From contig CAJOGA010000001.1 of NCBI GenBank assembly GCA_905233855.1, forward strand, positions 1 to 46,826: a stretch of DNA of 46,826 nucleotides, read 5' to 3'. The position numbers were made by a program, and so were the translations under genes. The notes beneath the pieces were generated by a model that had not been told where the DNA came from, searched no databases, and saw only the letters and a program-made list of their open reading frames with translations. Source of the stretch: an uncultured Clostridia bacterium (GTDB taxonomy: Bacteria; Bacillota; Clostridia; UBA1381; CAJOGA01). Of the stretch, positions 1-9,051 are shown piece by piece; within the stretch, counting starts at the first letter, position 1, and the number at the start of each line of letters is the position of its first letter.

Positions 1-116
1 TACCTTTAATTTGAGTTCATTTTAACTGATGAGCTCTCCTGAAAAGCCTTTATAATGGGTTTTTTGCTTTATGCGGTCTGTGCATTTTGTCACAGCCCCG
101 TTTTTTATGCCTAAGT

Positions 117-1394
117 TTAATTATTATATGACAGCTTGTCAAATATATCAAAAAATCCCGGGAATGACACATCAATGCATGAAGTATCGTCTATGGTACA
201 TTCTGAATTGCTCATTTGTGCAAGAACAGCGGCGGACATTGCAATTCTGTGGTCTCCGTACGATACAAAATCACAGCCGTTGATTTGCAAATTCTGATTT
301 CCTTCTATTATCATGCCGTCGTCGGTAGCTGTAATGTCCACACCGCCGCGTTTCAGTTCAGTAACGACAGTGTTTATGCGGTCAGACTCCTTCACTTTCA
401 GCTCTTTTGCATCTCTTATAACAGTGCGTCCTTTTGCGAAAGCGGCGGCAACGGCAATAATCGGAATTTCGTCAATCAGAGACGGGATTATATCGCCGCC
501 TATAGTGGTCGAGAGCAGTTTTGATGTCTGAACGTTTATGTCCGCAACGGGTTCGTTGTTTGTCGTATGACAATTATTCAGAGCAATGTTTGCGTTCATA
601 TCTTTAAGAACAGACAGCAGTCCTGTGCGGGTAGGGTTAACGCCTACATTTTTTATTGTGATGTTTGAATTTGGCATTATCAAAGCGGCAACAATCAAAA
701 ATGCGGCGGATGATATATCACCCGGCACGGCAATATCCAACGGGGACAGCACGTCTGTTTTGTGCAGAGTAACACAGTTGTCGCTTACGATTATATTTGC
801 ACCCATAGACGCCAGCATACGTTCGGTATGATCTCTGGACTTTGCAGGCTCGTGTATAACAGTTGTGCCGTTTGCATACAATCCTGCAAGGATAAGTGCG
901 GATTTAACCTGGGCACTGGCAACCGGCATGGCATAGTCTATGCCTGTTAATGTTCCGCCTCTAACCGTCATCGGGCAGTATTCCGATGAGAAGGACGCAC
1001 CCATAAGTGTTAAAGGTGTTGCTATACGGTTCATCGGACGTTTGCGTATAGATGCGTCGCCGTCGATGTTACACTCAAACGGCTGACCTGCCAATATGCC
1101 TGACATTAAGCGTGTTGTTGTGCCGGAGTTGGCGGTGTACAGTGTGGAGGTTGGTTTTGTGAAGCCGTGCATACCTTTGCCGTGTACTTTAATAATTTCG
1201 GGCGACATTTCTATGTCTACCCCTAATTTTTTAAAACAGTCTATGGTTGCCAGGCAGTCCGCGCCGTTTAAAAAGCCTGTTATGGAAGTTGTGCCGTTTG
1301 CCATTGCACCCAGCATAACACCGCGGTGCGATATGGATTTATCACCGGGCACGGAAGTTGTTCCGTTTATGGACGAATATTTTTTTATTATCAT
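117..1394 (-). CDS. aroA: 3-phosphoshikimate 1-carboxyvinyltransferase (EPSP synthase)
   Basis: Protein MIIKKYSSINGTTSVPGDKSISHRGVMLGAMANGTT...NSGTTTRLMSGIL...KVKESDRI...YGDHRIAMS, typical EPSPS motifs. Start moved to internal ATG at 1394, preceded by GGGAG. Confidence 0.96.
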   Translation of the reverse strand: MIIKKYSSINGTTSVPGDKSISHRGVMLGAMANGTTSITGFLNGADCLATIDCFKKLGVDIEMSPEIIKVHGKGMHGFTKPTSTLYTANSGTTTRLMSGILAGQPFECNIDGDASIRKRPMNRIATPLTLMGASFSSEYCPMTVRGGTLTGIDYAMPVASAQVKSALILAGLYANGTTVIHEPAKSRDHTERMLASMGANIIVSDNCVTLHKTDVLSPLDIAVPGDISSAAFLIVAALIMPNSNITIKNVGVNPTRTGLLSVLKDMNANIALNNCHTTNNEPVADINVQTSKLLSTTIGGDIIPSLIDEIPIIAVAAAFAKGRTVIRDAKELKVKESDRINTVVTELKRGGVDITATDDGMIIEGNQNLQINGCDFVSYGDHRIAMSAAVLAQMSNSECTIDDTSCIDVSFPGFFDIFDKLSYNN

Positions 1395-1562
1395 AACAAT
1401 TAACTCCCGAAAATATATATTGATATGAGTATTGTACCACATTATTCCGGATATGAAAAGTTTTTACATTAAAAACAATAAAAAACTTTTATTTTTGAAG
1501 AATTTGTAGTACAATAAAAAGCAAAGTATTAAGGAAGGGAGTTTGCCTTAAATCAGGTAAGC

Positions 1563-3221
1563 ATGGATAATATGGGCAATACAATGAAAAAACAAAATTT
1601 TATGCAGGGTGCCGCAATCCTTATAATAGGAAATTTTTTGGTTAAGCTTATAGGCGGAGCCTTGAAAATACCGCTCACCTTTATTTTAAAAGAGGAGGGT
1701 ATGGCTGTTTTCAACACAGCATATCAGGTGTACGCAATGTTATTTGCAATATCTACGGCAGGCATACCTGTTGCGGTGTCAAAAATAGTGGCTGAAAGCA
1801 TGGCGATAGGTCAGGTGAAGGATACAAAACGTATATTCACCGTTGCTTTGGCAATACTTTCGGGCATAGGTCTTGTCGGAATGTTGGTGTTGTTTTTCGG
1901 TGCAAGACAGATAGCGTCTCTGATGGGAGACACAAAAATCGTGTATTGTGTTATGGCAGTTTCGCCTGCGATATTCTTTATTACAATAGTGGCGTCGTAC
2001 AGGGGCTTTTTTCAGGGCATGCAGAACATGATACCTACAGCGGTGTCGCAAATTATAGAGGCGTTGGGTAAGCTTGTTATAGGCGTTATACTTGCATATG
2101 CCCTTATATCGATATCTACCTTTGAAATAGCCGCTACAGGTGCAATACTGGGTGTTACATCGGGTACGGCTATAAGTGCGGTTGTGCTTACTCTGATGTA
2201 TTTTAAAAGTAAAAGTCAAATATATTCGGGTTACGAAAATGTTCCATACAGCAAAAGCAAGCGTGAAATTGCAAAAACAATACTTACCATTGCAATTCCT
2301 ATAACGATAGGTGCATCGGTAACGAGCGTAACTGCGGTTGTGGACACGGCAATGATAAGGGCCAACCTGCAGAGGATAGTTTTTTCACCCGAAACCGCAC
2401 AGGCTCTTTATAACACCTATTCCGGCTTTTCAAATAATTTTGACGATATAACAACCACATTAAAAATAACGGAATCCGGTGCAAGATGGCTCTACGGAGC
2501 ATATTCCGGTTATGCCATGACACTGTTTAACATAGCGCCAAGTATAGTGGTGTCGATAGGAATGAGCCTTGTGCCGGCAATTGTCAGTGCGTATGCGGTC
2601 AACAACCTTGACGGAGCAAGGGAGTCTACTCAAACAGCGCTCAGAATAACTCTTATTATTGCGTTGCCTTGCGTTGCCGGATTGGAAATGCTGTCTGCTC
2701 CGGTGCTTAAGCTGATATTTAACAATTCGGCATCATCAATTTTGTTAAGACTCTTAAGCCCGGCAATTATATGGATGACGGTTGTTACGGTTACAACGTC
2801 AATTCTTCAGGCTACAGGCAGAGTAATGGTACCGTTCTGGAACATGGTTATAGGTGCTGTGATAAAAATTGTTGTGAATTGGTTTGCGGTGTCTAATCCG
2901 TATTTGTATATACACGGTGCACCGATAGGCACAAATTTGTGCTATCTGTTTGTGGCAGCTTCAAATTTGTATTTTCTCAAAAAGACGATTGACATTAAAT
3001 ACGATGTTGTGTCGATACTGCTGAAGCCGCTGTTGTGTGCGGCAGCGATGGGGGCGGTTGTTTGGCTTATGTATAATCCTCTGGAGAGCATTCTTCACAG
3101 CGGAAGATTTGCAACTGTTGCGGACATTTTGATTGGCGGATTGGTGTATCTTGTAATGCTTGTGTTGACCGGAAGTATAACAAAGCAGGATGTGAATATG
3201 ATAATCAAAAGGAAAAAGTAG
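1563..3221 (+). CDS. SpoVB-like polysaccharide/lipid flippase (MATE/MOP superfamily, YabM-type)
   Basis: 552 aa multi-spanning membrane protein, 'GNFLVKLIGGALKIPLTFILKEEGMAVFNTAYQVYAMLFAISTAGIPVAVSKIVAE' is typical of SpoVB/YabM. Followed by mazG as in the B. subtilis yab cluster. Confidence 0.88.
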   Translation: MDNMGNTMKKQNFMQGAAILIIGNFLVKLIGGALKIPLTFILKEEGMAVFNTAYQVYAMLFAISTAGIPVAVSKIVAESMAIGQVKDTKRIFTVALAILSGIGLVGMLVLFFGARQIASLMGDTKIVYCVMAVSPAIFFITIVASYRGFFQGMQNMIPTAVSQIIEALGKLVIGVILAYALISISTFEIAATGAILGVTSGTAISAVVLTLMYFKSKSQIYSGYENVPYSKSKREIAKTILTIAIPITIGASVTSVTAVVDTAMIRANLQRIVFSPETAQALYNTYSGFSNNFDDITTTLKITESGARWLYGAYSGYAMTLFNIAPSIVVSIGMSLVPAIVSAYAVNNLDGARESTQTALRITLIIALPCVAGLEMLSAPVLKLIFNNSASSILLRLLSPAIIWMTVVTVTTSILQATGRVMVPFWNMVIGAVIKIVVNWFAVSNPYLYIHGAPIGTNLCYLFVAASNLYFLKKTIDIKYDVVSILLKPLLCAAAMGAVVWLMYNPLESILHSGRFATVADILIGGLVYLVMLVLTGSITKQDVNMIIKRKK

Positions 3222-3235
3222 GGGGGACGGGATTT

Positions 3236-3925
3236 ATGAAACAGTACACATTGGACGATATATTTGACATAATGAAGGTTTTACGCGGAGAAAACGGATG
3301 CCCGTGGGACAGGGTGCAAACGCATGAGAGTATAAGAAAAAATCTGATAGAGGAGGCATACGAGGCGGCAGATGCCATGGATAAAGACGATAAGGCCTTT
3401 GCAAATGAGTTGGGCGACGTTTTACTGCAGGTTATTTTTCATGCCTGTATAGCAAGCGACCGCGGTGCGTTCACATTTGACGACATTTTGAACGAATTGG
3501 GAAATAAGCTTGTGTCGCGTCATTCGCATATATTCGGAAACGATACCGCCGTCGATGCCGAACAGGCACTTGCCAGATGGGAAGAGAACAAACGTAAGGA
3601 AAAAGGATTGGAATCGCCGGCTCAGATGTTTGACGACATACCAAAACATATGCCTGCACTGATGAGAGCAGAGAAGGTGCAAAAGAAGATGGCGTCGGTC
3701 GGATTTTTGCAAAATGACGCAGAAGAATATATGAACATTATAAAGAGTAACGTGGGAAAACTTGAAAATGCTGTGAATGAAAATCAACCGGTTGAGGAAA
3801 ATATAGGTGAAATATTGTTCATGCTTGCGGGTTTTGCAAGGAAAATGGGCGTAAATGCCGAGGAATTATTGAGCAAAACCACGTCAAAATATGTGGAAAA
3901 ATATAAAAATTCTGAAAAACATTAA
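3236..3925 (+). CDS. mazG: Nucleoside triphosphate pyrophosphohydrolase MazG
   Basis: 'LRGENGCPWDRVQTHESIRKNLIEEAYEAADAMDKDD...ELGDVLLQVIFHACIA', canonical MazG. Confidence 0.95.
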   Translation: MKQYTLDDIFDIMKVLRGENGCPWDRVQTHESIRKNLIEEAYEAADAMDKDDKAFANELGDVLLQVIFHACIASDRGAFTFDDILNELGNKLVSRHSHIFGNDTAVDAEQALARWEENKRKEKGLESPAQMFDDIPKHMPALMRAEKVQKKMASVGFLQNDAEEYMNIIKSNVGKLENAVNENQPVEENIGEILFMLAGFARKMGVNAEELLSKTTSKYVEKYKNSEKH

Positions 3926-3974
3926 AAAACATAAAAAAAAACATGTATTTTTTGCATTTTTTATAAAAAAAGTC

Positions 3975-4003
3975 TTGAAAAAGTAAATTTTATATTATAT
4001 AAT
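3975..4003 (+). promoter_or_regulatory. SigA-type promoter for HU gene
   Basis: TTGAAA (3975-3980), 17-nt spacer, TATAAT (3998-4003). Confidence 0.75.
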
Positions 4004-4044
4004 TACAAAAGCAATAGAAATTAATTTTTAAGGGGGATATAATA

Positions 4045-4317
4045 ATGAACAAATCAGAATTGACAGTTAAGATCGCAGAAAAAGCAGGTCTTACAAAAAA
4101 AGACAGCGAGAAGGCATTAAATGCATTCTTGGAAACTGTTACAGAAACTCTTAAAGCAAAAGATAAAATCCAACTTGTTGGTTTTGGTACTTTTGAAGCT
4201 AAGAAAAGAGCTGCAAGAAAAGGCAAGAATCCTGCTACCGGTGCTGAAATCAAAATTCCTGCAACAACTGTTCCTACATTTAAAGCAGGTAAAGCTCTTA
4301 AAGATGCAATAAAATAA
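4045..4317 (+). CDS. HU family DNA-binding protein
   Basis: 90 aa 'MNKSELTVKIAEKAGLTKKDSEKALNAF...GFGTFEAKKRAARKGKNPATGAEIKIPATTVPTFKAGKALKDAIK'. RBS AAGGGGG. Confidence 0.97.
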   Translation: MNKSELTVKIAEKAGLTKKDSEKALNAFLETVTETLKAKDKIQLVGFGTFEAKKRAARKGKNPATGAEIKIPATTVPTFKAGKALKDAIK

Positions 4318-4335
4318 TTTTTTATGCATGAACGT

Positions 4336-4365
4336 AAAGCCGGGATAGTGTCCCGGCTTTTGTTT
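4336..4365 (+). terminator. Rho-independent terminator/attenuator between HU and rqcP
   Basis: AAAGCCGGGAtagtgTCCCGGCTTTTgttt. Confidence 0.8.
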
Positions 4366-4388
4366 GTGTTTTTCAAACGGAGGAAATT

Positions 4389-4631
4389 ATGCGGTTAGAT
4401 AAATATTTAAAGGTGTCAAGGCTCATAAAACGCCGAACGGTTGCAAATGAAGCGTGCGACCAGGGCAGAATAACCGTTAACGATAAGGTGGCAAAGGCGT
4501 CGTATGAGGTTAAAGAGGGCGACATTATAGCCATCAAAATGGGTGATAAGGTTATTAAGGCGGAAGTTATAAATGTAGCTCAAACAGTCGCAAAACAGGA
4601 CGCTTCCGGTCTTTATAAAATAATTCAGTAA
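4389..4631 (+). CDS. rqcP: S4-domain RNA-binding protein RqcP/YabO
   Basis: 80 aa 'MRLDKYLKVSRLIKRRTVANEACDQGRITVNDKVAKASYEVKEGDI'. Position between mazG/HU and yabP. Confidence 0.93.
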   Translation: MRLDKYLKVSRLIKRRTVANEACDQGRITVNDKVAKASYEVKEGDIIAIKMGDKVIKAEVINVAQTVAKQDASGLYKIIQ

Positions 4632-4705
4632 TAGGACAAAGCCTCTTATGCATAGATATAATATAGTTATAAAGCTATATTTTATCTTTTGAAAGGGGTT
4701 TTTTT

Positions 4706-4993
4706 ATGCCTGTAATTGAAGAAAAGAAAACACAACCTGTTCACAATGTCGCAATGGAAAACAGGGAGCGGATAACGCTTACCGGGATTGAAGAGGTTGA
4801 AAGCTTTGACGAAAGCCAAATAATGCTGTACACACAAATGGGTATGCTTACTATACGCGGCGAAGATTTGCATATTAATAAATTGAATGTGGATACCGGC
4901 GATGTTGTTATAGACGGACTTATCACAAGTTGTGTATATTCCGACGCACATAACGGTCATGACGGCGGATTCTGGAAAAGAATTTTCAGATAA
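4706..4993 (+). CDS. yabP: Sporulation protein YabP
   Basis: 'RERITLTGIEEVESFDESQIMLYTQMGMLTIRGEDLHINKLNVDTGDVVIDGLI', YabP/YqfC family. Adjacent to yabQ. Confidence 0.92.
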   Translation: MPVIEEKKTQPVHNVAMENRERITLTGIEEVESFDESQIMLYTQMGMLTIRGEDLHINKLNVDTGDVVIDGLITSCVYSDAHNGHDGGFWKRIFR

Positions 4994-5023
4994 TTTAAAA
5001 ATTCCGGAAAGGGAAATGATAAC

Positions 5024-5389
5024 ATGGCGGTTTCTGTTACTTTGCAGTGTTATGTTTTTTTGGTGATGTGCGTTATAGGTGTAGTTATTGGAGCGGCGTT
5101 TGACGTTTTGCGTGTTGTGCAGATGCACATTAAAACCAACACCGTTATAATTGCGTTGACAGATGCACTGTTTTGGATTGCTGTAACTTTTGTGGTGCTG
5201 TACACCGTGTTTTGGGTTAACAGCGGAGAAATACGCTGGTTTGAATTTTTGGCGTTGGCACTCGGCGGTATAATATATTTTAACACTGTGAGCAGATTGT
5301 TTATTAAGATAATAAGAAGCGTGTCGGATTTTATTATTAAAGCCGCAAAAAAGACAGTTATGTTTTTTGTAAAATTTAAAAGGACTTAA
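5024..5389 (+). CDS. yabQ: Spore cortex biosynthesis protein YabQ
   Basis: Small membrane protein with hydrophobic helices, 'GAAFDVLRVVQ', synteny after yabP. Confidence 0.82.
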   Translation: MAVSVTLQCYVFLVMCVIGVVIGAAFDVLRVVQMHIKTNTVIIALTDALFWIAVTFVVLYTVFWVNSGEIRWFEFLALALGGIIYFNTVSRLFIKIIRSVSDFIIKAAKKTVMFFVKFKRT

Positions 5390-5443
5390 AAAGGGACTGT
5401 AGCAATTTGATTAAAGAATCATTTTGCTACAGCCCCCTTTTTA
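5388..5443. terminator. Bidirectional Rho-independent terminator
   Basis: AAAAAGGGaCTGTAGCAA...TTGCTACAGcCCCCTTTTT between convergent genes. Confidence 0.85.
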
Positions 5444-5929
5444 ATATCCGAATTGACCGGAAAGGGAATCGTCGTCCTTTATCCATTCGTCAACATTTAC
5501 TATCCGGTAATCGTCAGAAGTGTCCCGTATAACAACCTTTGATATTCCTGAATTAATGATTAATCTTTTGCACATGGAGCAGCTGTTTGTGCCGCTTACC
5601 AACTCCGATGTTTTGGCGTCCATACACACAAGGTATAAAGTGGCACCGATGGTATCACGCCGTGCCGCACTGATGATTGCGTTTGCCTCGGAATGTACGC
5701 TTCGACACAGCTCATAGCGTTCACCACGAGGTATATTAAGTTTTTCACGCATGCAAAACTCCAAATCGGAGCAATTCCGTCTGCCGCGTGGTGCACCTGT
5801 GTATCCCGTTGATATTATCTCGTCGTTTTTAACTATGATAGCACCGAAATTGCGACGAAGACACGTGCCGCGTTCCGCAACAGTTTGTGCAATATCAAGA
5901 TAATAGTTGTATTTATCACGTCGATCCAT
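5441..5929 (-). CDS. dCMP deaminase family protein (ComEB-like)
   Basis: 'TCLRRNFGAIIVKNDEIISTGYTGAPRGRRNC...SVHSEANAIISAARR...NSCSMCKRLIINSGI', zinc-dependent deaminase motifs (HxE, CxxC). Confidence 0.92.
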   Translation of the reverse strand: MDRRDKYNYYLDIAQTVAERGTCLRRNFGAIIVKNDEIISTGYTGAPRGRRNCSDLEFCMREKLNIPRGERYELCRSVHSEANAIISAARRDTIGATLYLVCMDAKTSELVSGTNSCSMCKRLIINSGISKVVIRDTSDDYRIVNVDEWIKDDDSLSGQFGY

Positions 5930-5996
5930 TCATATCACCCCATAAGTTACTTTTACATACAGAGTAACATATTTTGGGTGAATATTCAACAGTTTT

Positions 5997-7055
5997 TTAT
6001 ATGATGGAATTTATAAGATTTTTGCTGTATTCATTCAATGAATCAAAATTCATGGCGGACACATAGCTTTCTTCCAATTTATCGTGCAATGATTTTGCTT
6101 TTTTAACACATTCCGATGCATAGCTTATCATTTTTGAAAAAAACTCTTCGTCATCGGCTATGTCTGACGGAGTATAATTTGCAATCAAAGCGATGTCATA
6201 AACGTCGGCATTTGAGTCCGGCACAGTGTGGAATCTGTTTGACGAAGTAATAAATGTTTTAAGTGCGGGAATATATATGTGTTCAATTTTGTCAGACGGC
6301 GACATCGGACAATAGAAAATGTATCCGTCTATGTTTTGCTTACGCATGATATTTGCAACGGTGTTAAACAGTAAAGACACGTCTGCGTGTATATCGTTTT
6401 TGATAACATAAATTTTGTCTGCAACGTCGGCAAAGGTTTGAATGTAGTTGATAAGACCCAAAGGTGTTATGCCGCTCAGGAAAAAATCCTTTGCGTTTCC
6501 GCTTCCGAAAGCGGCTGAAAGGTCGATTTCGTTTATAATGGATGACAATGCGGCGTTTATCGCATGGATATTAATATCGGCATTTATGTGCCGACAGCAT
6601 TTAACGCAAATACTGTTTGCCGCCGACAGATATGTATATGCATCTTTAAAACAGGTTGAAATGCTGTTTTGCAGCTTTATTATACTGTCTTTATCTTTTG
6701 CCAGCTTGTTTGTATCAAAGAAGTCGCCGAAGTTTAATATTTCGTCAAACGCACCGGGAACTATCGGATCGCACACATGCGGCGACGTGCCGTCTATAAC
6801 CGATATACCCAATTCACGAACCGTAACGCCGTCCAATGAATCGGGATCGGACGAACAGTGCAAAAGCTCAACATCATAGCCCTTTTCTTTTGCACGAGTG
6901 CCTAATTTTTTCATAAAGGTTGATTTGCCTGTGCCGGGGCCGCCTTTTACAATGTACATACGGTTGTTTTCCGCTGGGGTTAGAATGTTATGATAGTAAG
7001 AAAAGAAACCGCCCGGAGTGTTTGCACCCGGAAAATACTCTAAAACAGTAGACAT
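5997..7055 (-). CDS. P-loop ATPase of unknown function (PRK06851-like family)
   Basis: 'MYIVKGGPGTGKSTFMKKLGTRAKEKGYDVELLHCSSDPDSLDGV', Walker A plus the 'HCSSDPDSLDG' block typical of this Firmicutes family. Confidence 0.78.
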   Translation of the reverse strand: MSTVLEYFPGANTPGGFFSYYHNILTPAENNRMYIVKGGPGTGKSTFMKKLGTRAKEKGYDVELLHCSSDPDSLDGVTVRELGISVIDGTSPHVCDPIVPGAFDEILNFGDFFDTNKLAKDKDSIIKLQNSISTCFKDAYTYLSAANSICVKCCRHINADINIHAINAALSSIINEIDLSAAFGSGNAKDFFLSGITPLGLINYIQTFADVADKIYVIKNDIHADVSLLFNTVANIMRKQNIDGYIFYCPMSPSDKIEHIYIPALKTFITSSNRFHTVPDSNADVYDIALIANYTPSDIADDEEFFSKMISYASECVKKAKSLHDKLEESYVSAMNFDSLNEYSKNLINSII

Positions 7056-7141
7056 AGTATACCTCCAAATATGAAAAATAGCAGATAAAATATTTATCTG
7101 TCTGAATATATTTTTGAAAATTGAATTTTATTACAACTTTT

Positions 7142-7873
7142 TTATTTTAATGCTTGTTCACGCAGATTAAGCAGTATCTTTTTTTCCAAACGCGACACCT
7201 GAACCTGAGATATGCCAAAAGCCGATGCAACATCACTTTGAGTTTTGCCCTCCAGATAACGCATATGCACTAAGGCATAGCTGCGTTTGTCCAGCGTTGA
7301 CATAAGCTGTTTTAAAAGCATGGAATTTATTATCTTTTCTTCGCTTTCCTCATCGGCGACAGTGTCCATAAGGGTAAGCGGTCTGCCGGAGCTGTCCGAT
7401 GCGGTGTGATCGTCGAGAGATTGAGGCGGCTGTATTGCCTCCAAAGCAGGAATGAGCGTTTCGGTATCCACGCCAACAGCAGCCGCTATTTCGCTGATTG
7501 TCGGCTCACGACCTAACTCCTGCCTGAGCTTTAATGACTGAACACCGGCTTTCATGCCGAGCTCTTTTGTGCTCCGGCTTATTTTTATTATGGAGTCATC
7601 ACGTAAAAAACGCTTGATTTCGCCGGTTATAAGCGGTACGGCATAGGTTGAAAATTTTACTCCGAATTGCAGGTTGAAATTTTTAACGGCTTTTATCAAC
7701 CCTATAACGCCTATCTGAAAAAGGTCCTCCTGTTCGTGTCCTCTGCCTGTAAAATGTTTGACAATGCTGTGCACAAGAGCGGTGTTTTGCTCTATCAGCA
7801 TATCGAATGCACTGCTGTCGCCGTTTTGATACATAGTCAATAATTCTTCATTGCTGTATTGCAGATTTATCAT
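7142..7873 (-). CDS. sigF: RNA polymerase sporulation sigma factor SigF
   Basis: 243 aa sigma-70 family protein directly after spoIIAB, 'DLFQIGVIGLIKAVKNFNLQFGVKFSTYAVPLITGEIKRFLRDD'. Confidence 0.96.
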   Translation of the reverse strand: MINLQYSNEELLTMYQNGDSSAFDMLIEQNTALVHSIVKHFTGRGHEQEDLFQIGVIGLIKAVKNFNLQFGVKFSTYAVPLITGEIKRFLRDDSIIKISRSTKELGMKAGVQSLKLRQELGREPTISEIAAAVGVDTETLIPALEAIQPPQSLDDHTASDSSGRPLTLMDTVADEESEEKIINSMLLKQLMSTLDKRSYALVHMRYLEGKTQSDVASAFGISQVQVSRLEKKILLNLREQALK

Positions 7874-7905
7874 GCCTTTTCAGCTCCTTTCACTCTGCAA
7901 TACAT

Positions 7906-8328
7906 TTAATTTGTACCGATTTTTTTGGTCATGGTTACGGTTGTGCCTTCGCCTTTTTTGCTTTGCACCTCTACGCTGTCCATAAAGGTTTGCATTATTG
8001 TAAAGCCAAGACCGGTTCGTTCGCTGTCCGGCTTGCCTGTGTACAGAGGCTCCATCGCCTGATCTATATTTTCTATGCCTTTGCCTGTATCGCTGATTTT
8101 TATTGTGATAACATTTGCACAAGACGCACATTCCATACAAACAATGCCTTCACTGTCTTCGTATCCGTGGATAATGGCGTTTGTAACCGCTTCGGACACA
8201 GCCGTTTTGATCTCGTTTATTTCTTCAAGCGTGGGGTCTGATGACAACGCAAACGCGGCCGCTATACTTCTGGAAAGACGTTCATTGTCCGACCTGCTCA
8301 TTATTTCAACTTTTATGTAATTATCCAT
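7906..8328 (-). CDS. spoIIAB: Anti-sigma F factor SpoIIAB
   Basis: 140 aa GHKL ATPase, 'EIKTAVSEAVTNAIIHGYE...DTGKGIENIDQAMEPLYTGKPDSERTGLGFTIMQTFMD'. Confidence 0.96.
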   Translation of the reverse strand: MDNYIKVEIMSRSDNERLSRSIAAAFALSSDPTLEEINEIKTAVSEAVTNAIIHGYEDSEGIVCMECASCANVITIKISDTGKGIENIDQAMEPLYTGKPDSERTGLGFTIMQTFMDSVEVQSKKGEGTTVTMTKKIGTN

Positions 8329-8331
8329 TGC

Positions 8332-8676
8332 TTAACCCTCCTCTGCCATGTTGAGTGCGGCGTCTTCCGTTTCGCACATTTTCACAAGCTTGTCCACGCC
8401 CGACATTCTGAGCAGTTTGCCTATCCTGTCCGATGCACAGCTTATTATCACAGAACCGTTCATCATGGAGATAAGCTTGTATCTGCCCATTATCATGCCT
8501 ATGCCGGAGCTGTCCATGAACGTTATGCCGGATAAATCCAAAATGAAAGTTCTGGCAGTGGTACGCTTTATTTCTTTGTCCATGTTTTCACGCAGAGCAA
8601 TAACGCTGTGATGATCTATTTCCCCTTCAAGATATATAATCAATGCCCGTTTTGAATTGATAAGTTTTAAACGCAT
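8332..8676 (-). CDS. spoIIAA: Anti-sigma F factor antagonist SpoIIAA
   Basis: STAS domain 'FILDLSGITFMDSSGIGMIMGRYK'. Start set at ATG 8676 with upstream GGAAGG. Confidence 0.94.
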   Translation of the reverse strand: MRLKLINSKRALIIYLEGEIDHHSVIALRENMDKEIKRTTARTFILDLSGITFMDSSGIGMIMGRYKLISMMNGSVIISCASDRIGKLLRMSGVDKLVKMCETEDAALNMAEEG

Positions 8677-8953
8677 ATATACCTTCCTTTCTTTTGTGTA
8701 TAAATAAATTATATCAGCAATACGCTCCAAATGCTTTGACTTGTTTTGTCGTAACATAGGAAAATAAAAACAAAATACGACCTTTCACTGTAATGTAAGC
8801 GGCGGTGAATGAATTTATCAAACTGTGTGATGCGTTGCCGATACGGATAAATGGTTGTTATCAACAAAAAAATTAAAAATTTTATAAAAAATGAGTTAAA
8901 ATCATACAAAAAAAGAAGGAAAAATATTATGGAATGAAGAATACTATATATTG

Positions 8954-9026
8954 AGACGTAAATCGTCTGACGCTTGTAATTAACTCGAGATGATAAAGTA
9001 CGGATTTCTCCGTTTTATTACCCGAG
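8954..9026 (+). promoter_or_regulatory. Structured 5' leader of EF-G paralogue (two hairpins)
   Basis: AGACG-taaat-CGTCT (8954-8968) and a long hairpin CTCGaGaTGATAAAgtACGGA-tttc-TCCGTTTTATTAcCCGAG (8984-9026) just upstream of the RBS; no U-tract follows. Confidence 0.5.
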
Positions 9027-9051
9027 CAAAAATTTAAGGGGGTAAAACAAA

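Noticed and set aside
4660-4690. ATATAG-ttataaag-CTATAT hairpin before yabP
   Set aside because: Weak AT-only stem in an AT-rich region; may simply overlap a promoter.
7880-8140. 86-aa ORF opposing frame of spoIIAB
   Set aside because: Out-of-frame within spoIIAB, Arg/Asn/Gln-rich spurious translation.
8855-8868. TTGTTATCAACAA near-palindrome as a second Rex site
   Set aside because: Half-site spacing is 3 nt with 5-bp arms and does not fit the 18-bp Rex consensus.
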